This document shows positions 18,033 to 25,436 of a stretch of 64,000 nucleotides of DNA, piece after piece. This stretch comes from Euzebya pacifica (lineage in GTDB: Bacteria > Actinomycetota > Nitriliruptoria > Euzebyales > Euzebyaceae). The notes beneath the pieces were generated by a model. That model was not told where the DNA came from, ran no database searches, and was given only the letters and a program-made list of their open reading frames with translations. Where the stretch lies: NCBI RefSeq assembly GCF_003344865.1, contig NZ_CP031165.1:5151910-5215909 (forward strand), written 5' to 3'. Each line of letters opens with the position of its first letter. Positions within the stretch are counted from its first letter, which is position 1. The position numbers and the translations under genes are program-made.

Positions 18033-18162
18033 GATGGAATCGCCTCCACCGTGGGATGGAATAGCCCCAGCTGGGCGTGCTGAACCGCGTTTCGGCGGGG
18101 TCCAGCTGATGGAATCGCCTCCGACACGAAGGGTGGGGCGCCGTCTCGGAGGCGATTCCATC
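18033..18162. repeat. GATGGAAT repeats with 17-bp inverted repeat
   Basis: GATGGAATCGCCTCC occurs at 18033 and again at 18108, with a shorter copy (GATGGAAT) at 18055. The copy at 18108-18124 is matched by a perfect 17-bp inverted arm at 18146-18162, separated by 21 nt. It may be a hairpin, an intergenic repeat element or a protein-binding site. Confidence 0.6.
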
Positions 18163-18255
18163 CGTCGGGGTGGCGGAACTCGACCCAGCCGACGGCGGAT
18201 CGGTCCCCGCCCCGTGGCCCTCGACGCGTCGGAGCGGGGCCGTCCCCGACGGATG

Positions 18256-18295
18256 TTGACCCACTCCGGGCCCGAACTACACCGGAGTGGGTCAA
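18256..18295. terminator. Bidirectional hairpin between convergent genes
   Basis: Arms TTGACCCACTCCGG (18256-18269) and its perfect complement (18282-18295) with a 12-nt loop. It lies between the CHAT gene and the convergent membrane-protein gene ending at 18324. It has no strong T-run. Confidence 0.55.
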
Positions 18296-18323
18296 GAACC
18301 GCCAGGGGGAGGGGTGCCGGGGG

Positions 18324-18986
18324 TCAGGCGCGGCGGGCGGCCAGGAACGGGATGGCCAGGACGGCGCCGAAGACCAGGCGGGAGGCGAGGAGGAGGGGCG
18401 CGTCACGCAGCTCGAGGACCGGGGACAACGCGGGCGAGAGGGCGTAGAGGTCCACCGCGAACACGCCAGCCGCGAACACGAGGGCCCCGACCAGCACGGC
18501 CCGGGGACCACGCAAGCGGGGGGCGACGAGGGCGAAGAGCACGCCGAGGACCATGCCGATAGCGGTGTTGACCGCGATCCCGAGCAACGGGTTGCCGCCG
18601 GCCAGACCGCCCCCGCCCTCGACGAGCACTGTCAGCAGGCGGAGGGGACGGACGGCCTGGTCGCCGCCCTGGGCCGACGCCCACATCTGCAGCAGCGTGG
18701 CCGCACCGATCGCGACCGGTCCCCACAGCACCCCCGCCAACAACCGTCGAGGTGCACCGACCGGTTCCGGGGCGTGCGGGGCCTGCGATGCGTGCGGCGC
18801 CGAGGACGAGGGGGCGGCCGTCGGTCGGGCGGAGGGCCGAACGGGCGTGGGCTGCGCGGCGGGTGGGGGTGCGACGGGCACGGGCTGCTGGCTGACCCCG
18901 GTCCCCGGCGCGGGCGGGGGCATGCGAGCCGGCGCAGGGGGCGGCGGGTCGAGCCTGATGGTGCGGGTGGAGGTGTCGGTGGCCAT
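18324..18986 (-). CDS. Hypothetical proline-rich membrane protein
   Basis: A 220-residue protein that I do not recognise. The first 85 residues are rich in Pro, Ala and Ser and probably disordered in the cytoplasm. They are followed by four hydrophobic segments (from LLAGVLWGPVAIGAATLLQM onwards). I chose the ATG at 18986 because GAGGA lies 5 nt upstream; an ATG 24 bp earlier lacks such a site. The proline-rich tail plus small integral domain resembles many uncharacterised actinobacterial envelope proteins. Confidence 0.6.
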   Translation of the reverse strand: MATDTSTRTIRLDPPPPAPARMPPPAPGTGVSQQPVPVAPPPAAQPTPVRPSARPTAAPSSSAPHASQAPHAPEPVGAPRRLLAGVLWGPVAIGAATLLQMWASAQGGDQAVRPLRLLTVLVEGGGGLAGGNPLLGIAVNTAIGMVLGVLFALVAPRLRGPRAVLVGALVFAAGVFAVDLYALSPALSPVLELRDAPLLLASRLVFGAVLAIPFLAARRA

Positions 18987-19081
18987 GGGATGTCCTCGTC
19001 GAGTCGTCACTAGTCCTTCGGAGCCGACCCGTCATCGTCTTGCCACCCGATCGAGAAATCGTCCCCAGCGGCGCGCGTCGG

Positions 19082-19087
19082 TACAAC
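19082..19087 (+). promoter_or_regulatory. Candidate -10 box (TACAAC)
   Basis: TACAAC ends 7 nt before the ATG at 19095, with no ribosome site between. It fits the leaderless pattern of this window. Confidence 0.35.
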
Positions 19088-19094
19088 TACGGCC

Positions 19095-19538
19095 ATGACC
19101 GACACCCTCACCGCATCCGCATCCGCCGTCGTCGACGCCCCGGCCGACGAGGTCTTCGCCTACATCTGCCGACCGACCGCCCACCCCGCCATCAGCGGCG
19201 ACGGGTCGGTGCGGGGCATCGTCACCGGGCCCGAGCAGCTGTCGGGCAAGGGCGACCGGTTCGGCACGAGGATGAAGATGTACGGCCTGCCGTACCGGAT
19301 CACCAACACGGTCGTGGAGTTCGAGCCCGGCAAGCGGATCGCGTGGTCGCACCCCGGCAAGCACCGCTGGCGTTGGGAGGTGGAGGCCCTGCCGGACGGC
19401 CGTTCGACGGTGACGGAGACCTTCGACATGTCGCCCTCGCCCCTCAAGCCGGCCCTGCGGCTGCTGGGGTACCCGGGCGCTCACCAGTCCAACGTCGAGC
19501 GAAGCGTCGCCAACGTCGCCAGGCACTTCGCCGACTGA
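19095..19538 (+). CDS. SRPBCC (START-like) family protein
   Basis: A 147-residue soluble protein of the polyketide cyclase/dehydrase (SRPBCC) fold. It starts with a beta strand carrying VDAPADEVFAYI, the common family opening, and has EFEPGKRIAWSHPGKHRWRW in the middle and a long C-terminal helix. Members bind small hydrophobic ligands, and the ligand here cannot be told. It stands alone between a divergent membrane-protein gene and a hydrolase gene. Confidence 0.8.
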   Translation: MTDTLTASASAVVDAPADEVFAYICRPTAHPAISGDGSVRGIVTGPEQLSGKGDRFGTRMKMYGLPYRITNTVVEFEPGKRIAWSHPGKHRWRWEVEALPDGRSTVTETFDMSPSPLKPALRLLGYPGAHQSNVERSVANVARHFAD

Positions 19539-19580
19539 CCCGTCCGCGACCATCACGGGCCGGCCATCCCTCCACCGCGT

Positions 19581-19602
19581 TACTGTTGGGCCGATGAGGT
19601 AA
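19581..19602 (+). promoter_or_regulatory. Promoter with two-codon mini-ORF (ATG AGG TAA) touching the next start
   Basis: TACTGT (19581-19586) is followed 7 nt later by ATG AGG TAA (19594-19602). The stop overlaps the ATG of the hydrolase gene (TAATG). GAGG inside the mini-ORF may also act as the ribosome site for the real gene. Confidence 0.4.
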
Positions 19603-21041
19603 TGGCGGGCCGACAACCGAGCGGCCGACCCCGAGCAGGACTCCCCCGAACGATGGTCTCCCGAGACGCCGACCGTGTCGTCGTCGTGTTGGCAGCAGCG
19701 ATCCTGTCGCTGCTGCTCGCCGGTGTGCTCGTGCTCCAGCAGTCGACGCCCGCGCCCGCCCTCAGCCTGATCACCCTCAACCGCGACCTGCCCGAGGAGG
19801 CCGAGACAGCCCTGGCGGAGGTACCACCGTCGCTGCCGCTCGTGGACGCCGAGGACGTGCCGGCACCCACTCCGACCGCCGTGCCGGCGCCGACCGCCCA
19901 GCCGACGCCGGTCGTGACCGCTGCCCCCACGCCGCAACCGCCTGCAGCGACCGGACCGAGCTTCCCCTCCCCCATCCGCGGCGTATGGGTCCACGTGCTC
20001 GACGGCACCCTGCTGACCCGCGGTTCCATCGAGGCGATGCTCGACGACGTGGTCAACGCCGGCGGCAACACCGTGGTGGTGGAGGTGGCGCGCCGCTACG
20101 ACTCCTACTACGCCTCGGACTTCCTCGACCGCGGACAGGACGCCGGCTTCGAGCCCGGCCTCGATGTCCTGCAGGCCGTCATCGACGGGGCTGCCCCCCG
20201 GGGCCTGAGCGTGCACGCCTGGTTCACCGCGATGCCGGCATGGCAGCCCGAGACCGCCAACACGCCCGAGCCGCACAACTGGACCTACACCCAGCACGGC
20301 GCCCCGGCCCCGGACGACCAGAAGTGGCTGACGCGCAGCGCCACCGGCGAATGGGGCGAGTACCTCGACCCCGGCCATCCCGACGTGCAGAACCTCGTCA
20401 TCGCGACCGCGGCCGAGCTGGCCACCTACGACGTCGACGCCGTGCACGTGGACTACCTGCGCTACCCGGGGGCGGAGTGGGGCTACAACCCCGTCGCGCT
20501 CGGTCGCTTCCAGGCCGACACCGGCCGCACGGACATCCCGGCCCCCTCCGACCAGCAGTTCTCCGACTGGCGCCGACAGCAGACCACCGACATCGCCATC
20601 CGCATGCGCGAGGCCGTCCAGCAGGTGGACCCCACGGTCGGGGTCTCGGCGGCGCTGATCGCCTGGGGCGACGGCCCGGTCAACGGCCGCGTGTTCGAGC
20701 AGACCCCGGCGTGGAGCCAGGTCTTCCAGCCGTGGCCGCAGTGGATGGCCGCGGGGATCATCGACGTGGCGATGCCGATGGTGTACTTCCGCGAGTCACG
20801 CCACGCCAGCTTCCACCGCAACTGGATGTCCTACATCGCCGGGCTGCGGCAGGCGACCGGCGTGATGACCGCGCCGGGCCAGGGGTCGTGGCTGAACGAC
20901 GTCGACCAGTCGCTGCTGCAGCTGAGCGAGGCCGCCCCGTTCATGGACGGCGAGGTGCTGTTCAGCTACCAGCAGACCGCCGCGGGCGAGGACCCGAAGG
21001 CGCTGCTGCCGGCGCTGGCGGGCTCCCTCTGGGGCCAGTGA
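19602..21041 (+). CDS. Exported GHL10-type glycoside hydrolase
   Basis: A 479-residue protein. An N-terminal hydrophobic segment (VVVLAAAILSLLLAGVLVLQ) acts as signal anchor. A Pro/Thr/Ala-rich linker follows (about residues 85-120), then a TIM-barrel domain of the DUF187/GHL10 family: RGVWVHVLDGTLLT, GGNTVVVEVARRYDSYY, the VDAVHVDYLRYPG strand with its conserved Asp and Tyr, and a late VAMPMVYFRES strand. Related proteins are thought to act on peptidoglycan or exopolysaccharide. Convergent with a lipoprotein gene, with only 10 bp between the stops. Confidence 0.8.
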   Translation: MAGRQPSGRPRAGLPRTMVSRDADRVVVVLAAAILSLLLAGVLVLQQSTPAPALSLITLNRDLPEEAETALAEVPPSLPLVDAEDVPAPTPTAVPAPTAQPTPVVTAAPTPQPPAATGPSFPSPIRGVWVHVLDGTLLTRGSIEAMLDDVVNAGGNTVVVEVARRYDSYYASDFLDRGQDAGFEPGLDVLQAVIDGAAPRGLSVHAWFTAMPAWQPETANTPEPHNWTYTQHGAPAPDDQKWLTRSATGEWGEYLDPGHPDVQNLVIATAAELATYDVDAVHVDYLRYPGAEWGYNPVALGRFQADTGRTDIPAPSDQQFSDWRRQQTTDIAIRMREAVQQVDPTVGVSAALIAWGDGPVNGRVFEQTPAWSQVFQPWPQWMAAGIIDVAMPMVYFRESRHASFHRNWMSYIAGLRQATGVMTAPGQGSWLNDVDQSLLQLSEAAPFMDGEVLFSYQQTAAGEDPKALLPALAGSLWGQ

Positions 21042-21060
21042 CCCGTCCAGGTCAGACGGG
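21042..21060. terminator. Short hairpin between convergent genes
   Basis: CCCGTC (21042-21047) pairs with GACGGG (21055-21060). It is a weak stem with a 7-nt loop that overlaps the end of the lipoprotein gene. Confidence 0.3.
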
Positions 21061-21756
21061 CGGCTCGCTGTAGAGCTCCCGGACCGTCTCGACGTCCTCT
21101 CCCGACAGGTCGACGATCGTGGCGGTGACGACCTGCTCGACCGAGGCGTTGGACAGGCGCGCGGAGTTGGCGACGGCCTGTGACACCAACCGCTGGGCAT
21201 CCGCGAGGTCGAAGCGCCAGCGGTTGTCCTCGAGGTGGAACCGCCACCGCAACGACGTCGGCTCGAGGGTGCGGTTGGACAGCACCTCGGCGACGGCGAG
21301 GTCCTCGTTGACGCGGCTGATGTCGCCCAGCTCGCCGAGCGACCGATCCTGCCCGGCAAGCCCCGCATCGACCAGGGCGGCGTAGGGGTCCTCGGCCTCC
21401 AGCAGCTGCGGCCGCAGGCGGTAGGTCAGGACCAGCAGCTGTTCGGCCGCCGGCAGCTGGCGGACCGTCTCCTCGTCGGCGCTGCGTGCCAGCTCGACGA
21501 CACGGGCCTGGTCATCGAGGGACTCTGTGGTCACGTGGGCCATCGCCGCGTCGGCGTCCCCACGGGTCACCGCCGCCCGGTAGGTGATGAACGACGCCGT
21601 CACCTCGGCGTTCAGCTGGGGGTCGGTCGGCAGCTCCGCCGGCGTGGCGTCGGTCAGCTCCTGGCCGTTCCCTGCGCACCCCGCGAGCACGAGCAGCACG
21701 AGCAGCAGGAGGCTCGCGGGCGTCGGTCGTCCGCTGCGGGACAGGCACGGCGTCAT
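21052..21756 (-). CDS. Hypothetical lipoprotein
   Basis: A 234-residue protein with a lipobox (LLLLVLLVLAGC) after a short basic N-terminus, so it should be lipid-anchored outside the membrane. The mature part has alternating helices and strands with FITYRAAVTRGDADAAMAHV near its start. This resembles small NTF2-like or Mce-associated folds, but no family can be named with confidence. Start is ATG at 21756; TACAGT lies 8 nt upstream, and an ATG 42 bp further upstream would place the signal peptide badly. Confidence 0.65.
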   Translation of the reverse strand: MTPCLSRSGRPTPASLLLLVLLVLAGCAGNGQELTDATPAELPTDPQLNAEVTASFITYRAAVTRGDADAAMAHVTTESLDDQARVVELARSADEETVRQLPAAEQLLVLTYRLRPQLLEAEDPYAALVDAGLAGQDRSLGELGDISRVNEDLAVAEVLSNRTLEPTSLRWRFHLEDNRWRFDLADAQRLVSQAVANSARLSNASVEQVVTATIVDLSGEDVETVRELYSEPPV

Positions 21757-21764
21757 GACTGGGA

Positions 21765-21770
21765 ACTGTA
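21765..21770 (-). promoter_or_regulatory. Candidate -10 box (TACAGT)
   Basis: On the minus strand, 8 nt before the lipoprotein ATG at 21756, with no ribosome site. Leaderless pattern. Confidence 0.4.
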
Positions 21771-21809
21771 GCGCCGCGGTCTGACACTCGAGAGACACAC
21801 GGTGCCGCC

Positions 21810-22400
21810 TCAGGGTGCCACGGGCAGGAGCTCGCCGGGCAGCAGGCCGAAGACGTGCATGTCGGCCCGGGGCGCCGCCGTGCTGCCGGCAGGACCGTCG
21901 ATGGCGGCGAGCCGAAGCGTGCCCTCCTGGACGAAGCCGATGCGGCGGGCCACCTCGACCGAGCCCGGGTTGTTCACCGCGGCCTGCAGGTGGATCCTCC
22001 CGAGCCCCAGCCCGAATCCGAAGCGGCAGAGCTCGCTGCCCACCCGTGTGGCGATCCCCCTCCCCCGGGCGTTGGCGTGCAGCCAGTACCCCAGCTCGGC
22101 GACGCCGTCACGCCAGTCGATCTCCAGACCGCAGGCCCCGTACAGCTGCTCGCCCGGGGGATCGGTCACGAGCAGCCTGATCGCGTCGCCGCGCTCGAGC
22201 CCCTCCCTGGCGCTGCGGACGTACTGCTCGGCATCGTGCACGTCGTAGGGCGACGGCACCCTTGTGAACCGCTGGACCTCCACCGACTGCAGCGCCTCGG
22301 TGAGGGCCGGGACGTCCCGGGGTTCGGGGGGACGCAGGCGGTACTCGCCGAGCACCCATGGGTGAGGCAGGACGATCTCGGGTGGCGGCGGGTACGGCAC
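21810..22400 (-). CDS. GNAT-family N-acetyltransferase (RimJ-like)
   Basis: A 196-residue acetyltransferase. It has the RLRPPEPRDVPALTEAL opening of the RimJ/RimL type, ELGYWLHANARGRGIATRVG (acetyl-CoA-binding motif A with the RGRGIA turn) and LQAAVNNPGSVEVARRIGFVQEG (motif B). The substrate is likely an N-terminal amino group or a small amine. I prefer the GTG at 22400, since TAGGGT ends 7 nt upstream; GTG at 22409 would overlap that box. Confidence 0.8.
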   Translation of the reverse strand: MPYPPPPEIVLPHPWVLGEYRLRPPEPRDVPALTEALQSVEVQRFTRVPSPYDVHDAEQYVRSAREGLERGDAIRLLVTDPPGEQLYGACGLEIDWRDGVAELGYWLHANARGRGIATRVGSELCRFGFGLGLGRIHLQAAVNNPGSVEVARRIGFVQEGTLRLAAIDGPAGSTAAPRADMHVFGLLPGELLPVAP

Positions 22401-22407
22401 GTCGGCC

Positions 22408-22413
22408 ACCCTA
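22408..22413 (-). promoter_or_regulatory. Candidate -10 box (TAGGGT)
   Basis: Minus strand, 7 nt before the GTG at 22400. The same hexamer occurs at 1801 and 61142. Confidence 0.4.
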
Positions 22414-22470
22414 CGACTTCCCGACCCGATCGTGCCGGTACCCACGTATGGGTGGGTTGGGCCCCGATCG

Positions 22471-22559
22471 CGCCGGAGACCACCGCCGGAGACCACCGCC
22501 GGAGACCACCCGCGACGACCACCCCGACGACCACCCCGCCGGTCACCGCCGGCCGGTCG
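22471..22559. repeat. Tandem 13-bp repeat array
   Basis: CGCCGGAGACCAC occurs three times head to tail (22471-22509). Degenerate 12-13-bp copies follow (CGCGACGACCAC, CCCGACGACCAC, CCCGCCGGTCAC) up to the stop of the prenyl synthase gene. It occupies the gap downstream of the second nuo operon. Confidence 0.75.
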
Positions 22560-22561
22560 GG

Positions 22562-23599
22562 TCAGCTGGCGCGGTCGGCGGCGTAGGCGGTGAGGTAGCG
22601 GAGGCCGTCGAGGGCGGCCTGGCGCTCGGCCGGGACGACCAGCTCCGACAGCGCGTCGGTCGCCGCAGCGGCCTCGTCCCGGGCTGACTGGCGGGCGCGC
22701 TCCAGCGCAGGGTGGACCCGCAGGATGTCCAGGGCCTTGTCGACGTTGGCGTCCGTCGGGTCCTCCAGCAGCGCGGCCAGCGGGGAGTCCGGTCCGTCGT
22801 CCTCCAGCGCCATGAGCACCGGGAGCGTGTGCACGCCCTCCCGCAGGTCAGTACCGGGCACCTTGCCGGACTCCGTGGACATCGACGCGATGTCCAGCAC
22901 GTCGTCGGCCAGCTGGAAGGCGAGTCCGAGGTGGGTGCCGAAGCTGGTGAGGGTGTCCACGGCGTTGGGGCCCTGCCCCGACAGCAGCGCACCGAGACGG
23001 CACGACGCGCGGATCAGCGAGGCGGTCTTGCCGTCGAGGACGGCCATGTAGTGCTCGCGGCTCGGGGGAATGCGGACCGCGCCGTGCGTGGCGGCCTCGA
23101 GCGACCCCTGGACCTCCAGCACCTGGCCCTCGCACAGCTCGGCGATCGTGCGGGCCATGACGCGGGTGACCTCGACCCCGAGGGTCGCCGACAGCTCCGA
23201 GGCGCGGGCCAGCAGGAAGTCGCCGGTCAGGATCGCCACGGTGTTGGACCACTTGATGTGGCTGGCCGGGGTCCCGCGGCGTGTGTCGGCCGCGTCGATC
23301 ACGTCGTCGTGGTACAGCGTCGAGAGGTGCACCAGCTCCACGATCACCCCACCCGAGATGAGGTCGGGGTGGGTGGCCTGGGCCCCGCCGAGCATGCCCG
23401 ACAGCAGCACCAGCATCGGTCGGAACCGCTTGCCACCGGCATCGATCAGGTAGCGGGCGGCGTCCTCGACGAACGGGTTGGTCGCGTGGACCGTCTCGCG
23501 CATCTGGGCTTCGACGGCCAGCAGGCCGGGGCGCAGGTCGACGCCACGATCGGCGCCCTTCGCGGTCAGGTCATCCAGGGCAGCAGCGGAGATGGCCAT
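22562..23599 (-). CDS. Polyprenyl diphosphate synthase, likely for menaquinone side chain
   Basis: A 345-residue trans-isoprenyl diphosphate synthase. The first aspartate-rich motif is DDVID at residues 98-102 (YHDDVIDAADTRRG) and the second is DDVLD at 232-236; GGKRFRPML binds the pyrophosphate. It elongates allylic diphosphates with isopentenyl diphosphate. The gene follows nuoN by 64 bp in the same direction, so it is probably the last gene of the 14-subunit complex I operon. That suggests it makes the tail of the menaquinone used by that enzyme. The chain length cannot be told by eye. Confidence 0.88.
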   Translation of the reverse strand: MAISAAALDDLTAKGADRGVDLRPGLLAVEAQMRETVHATNPFVEDAARYLIDAGGKRFRPMLVLLSGMLGGAQATHPDLISGGVIVELVHLSTLYHDDVIDAADTRRGTPASHIKWSNTVAILTGDFLLARASELSATLGVEVTRVMARTIAELCEGQVLEVQGSLEAATHGAVRIPPSREHYMAVLDGKTASLIRASCRLGALLSGQGPNAVDTLTSFGTHLGLAFQLADDVLDIASMSTESGKVPGTDLREGVHTLPVLMALEDDGPDSPLAALLEDPTDANVDKALDILRVHPALERARQSARDEAAAATDALSELVVPAERQAALDGLRYLTAYAADRAS

Positions 23600-23663
23600 C
23601 AGCGGATGATCCTCGGGACCGGACCCATGGGAGTCCGGTCAGCGGCGGTCGGGGCGTGGTCGG

Positions 23664-25436
23664 TCACCCAGCAAACGTACCTGCCTGCTGCGCGAGGCTC
23701 ACCAGCGCGCCGGGCAGGACACCCAGCACGACGACGGCCACGGCAGCCAGGCCGATACCGAGCATGGCCGCGTCGGATCGGGGCGGGTCGGCGATGGCCA
23801 GCGACGTCGCCGTCTCGTCCTCCACGAACATCGAGGCGATGATCCGCAGGTAGAAGAAGGCGGCGATCACGCTGGAGACGACACCGACGATGACCAGCAG
23901 CAGCTGACCGGCGTCGATGCCCGCCCGGAAGATCGCGAACTTGGCGGTGAACCCGGCGGTACCCGGGATGCCGGCGAGGGAGATCAGGAACAGCCCCAGC
24001 GCCATGGCGGGTTGCGGATACCGGCGGCCGAGGCCACGGAGGTCATCGAGGGTCACGGACTTCTTGAGGCGACGCTCGAAGAACGCCACGACCCCGAAGG
24101 AGCCGACCGACATGAACGTGTAGACCAGCAGGTACAGCAGGATCGCGCCGACGGACTCACGACCGGCGGCCCGTGTCCCGTCCGCCCCGAGCGGGCTGAT
24201 GGAGACCAGGCCGATGGCCACGTAGCCAGCGTGGGCGACCGCGGAGTAGGCGAGGATGCGCTTGACGTCGGTCTGCACGATCGCCAGGACTGCGCCGCCG
24301 ATCATGGTGACGACGGCCACGCCGATGATGACGGGCGCCCAGATCCACTGGAGGGGGGCCAGCGCACCGACGAAGACCCGGACGAACGCGGCGAACGCAG
24401 CAGCCTTGGTGGCCGCGGCCATGAAGCCGGTAACCGGGGTCGGGGCGCCCTGGTAGACGTCCGGGGTCCAGAAGTGGAACGGCACCAGCGCGGTCTTGAA
24501 CGCGAAGCCGACCAACAGCATCACCAGGGCCACGACGGTCAGGCCGTCGGGGGCGGTCAGCGAGGCAAGCGCCCGGCCGACCTCAGGGATGTTGGTGGAG
24601 CCCGCCACGCCGTAGCACAGGGCGATGCCGTACAGCAGCAGGGCGGAGGAGAACGCCCCCAGCAGGAAGTACTTCATCGCCGACTCCTGGCTGTTCAGGT
24701 CACGCTTGGCGAGGCCAGCCATGACGTACAGCGCGAGGGAGAGGATCTCCACGGCGATGAAAACGAGGATCAGGTCGTTGGCGGCGGCCAGCAAGGTCAT
24801 GCCGGTCGCAGCGAACAGCAGCAGCGGGTAGTACTCGCCGCGGTGGATCTGGCGCTCCTCCATGTAGGCGAAGCCGATCGGGATGGTGATCATGCCGGCC
24901 AGGCACACCGAGAAGCGGGTGAACAGGGCGACGCCGTCGACGGCTGCCATGCCCGCGAGCAACGAGTCGGTGCCGACCAGCGCCACGGCGTCCTGCCCAC
25001 CGCTGACGGCGACGAGCTGTCCGGCGTAGGTCTGCCACTGCCAGATGGTCACACCCAGCGCGGCGGCGAAGCCGAGGAAGGTGATGACGGCGCCGAGGCG
25101 ACGAGGGGTGTCCTTCAGCCAGGCCGTCAGGCCGAACTGCACGACCGCGCCGACGGCGACGATCCCTGCCAGCAACGGCACGTTGGAACCGGTGGTGGAG
25201 GCGTTCTGCCAGTAGGCCGCGCCACAGCAGGCGAGGATGACGCCACCCGCGACGAAGGAAGCCTGCAGGCGGTTGCGGTTGTTGCGTCCGGTCGGGGTGA
25301 CGCCGGCGGTGTCCAGCAGCAGGGCCAGGATGCCGACGCCGAAGAGCACCAGCTCGGGGCTGATCGCCGCCCACGGGAAGTCGACGATCTGTGCGCCCGT
25401 CTGGGCCAGCACGGGATGCGCGAGCAGGGAGGTCAC
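23664..25436 (-). CDS. nuoN: NADH-quinone oxidoreductase subunit N (second complex I)
   Basis: A 590-residue antiporter-like subunit, about 100 residues longer than usual. The extra length comes from additional hydrophobic and loop material near the N-terminus and in the middle (SGGQDAVALVGTDSLLAGMAA). Core motifs are present: EILSLALYVMAG, VGFAFKTALVPFHFWTPDVYQGAPTPVTG and GIPGTAGFTAKFAIF. Start is GTG at 25436, overlapping the nuoM stop by 4 bp (GTGA). Confidence 0.95.
   Translation of the reverse strand: MTSLLAHPVLAQTGAQIVDFPWAAISPELVLFGVGILALLLDTAGVTPTGRNNRNRLQASFVAGGVILACCGAAYWQNASTTGSNVPLLAGIVAVGAVVQFGLTAWLKDTPRRLGAVITFLGFAAALGVTIWQWQTYAGQLVAVSGGQDAVALVGTDSLLAGMAAVDGVALFTRFSVCLAGMITIPIGFAYMEERQIHRGEYYPLLLFAATGMTLLAAANDLILVFIAVEILSLALYVMAGLAKRDLNSQESAMKYFLLGAFSSALLLYGIALCYGVAGSTNIPEVGRALASLTAPDGLTVVALVMLLVGFAFKTALVPFHFWTPDVYQGAPTPVTGFMAAATKAAAFAAFVRVFVGALAPLQWIWAPVIIGVAVVTMIGGAVLAIVQTDVKRILAYSAVAHAGYVAIGLVSISPLGADGTRAAGRESVGAILLYLLVYTFMSVGSFGVVAFFERRLKKSVTLDDLRGLGRRYPQPAMALGLFLISLAGIPGTAGFTAKFAIFRAGIDAGQLLLVIVGVVSSVIAAFFYLRIIASMFVEDETATSLAIADPPRSDAAMLGIGLAAVAVVVLGVLPGALVSLAQQAGTFAG

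Noticed and set aside
22471-22559. CRISPR-like spacing of repeats
   Set aside because: Repeats are 12-13 bp and directly abutting with no spacers, so not CRISPR.
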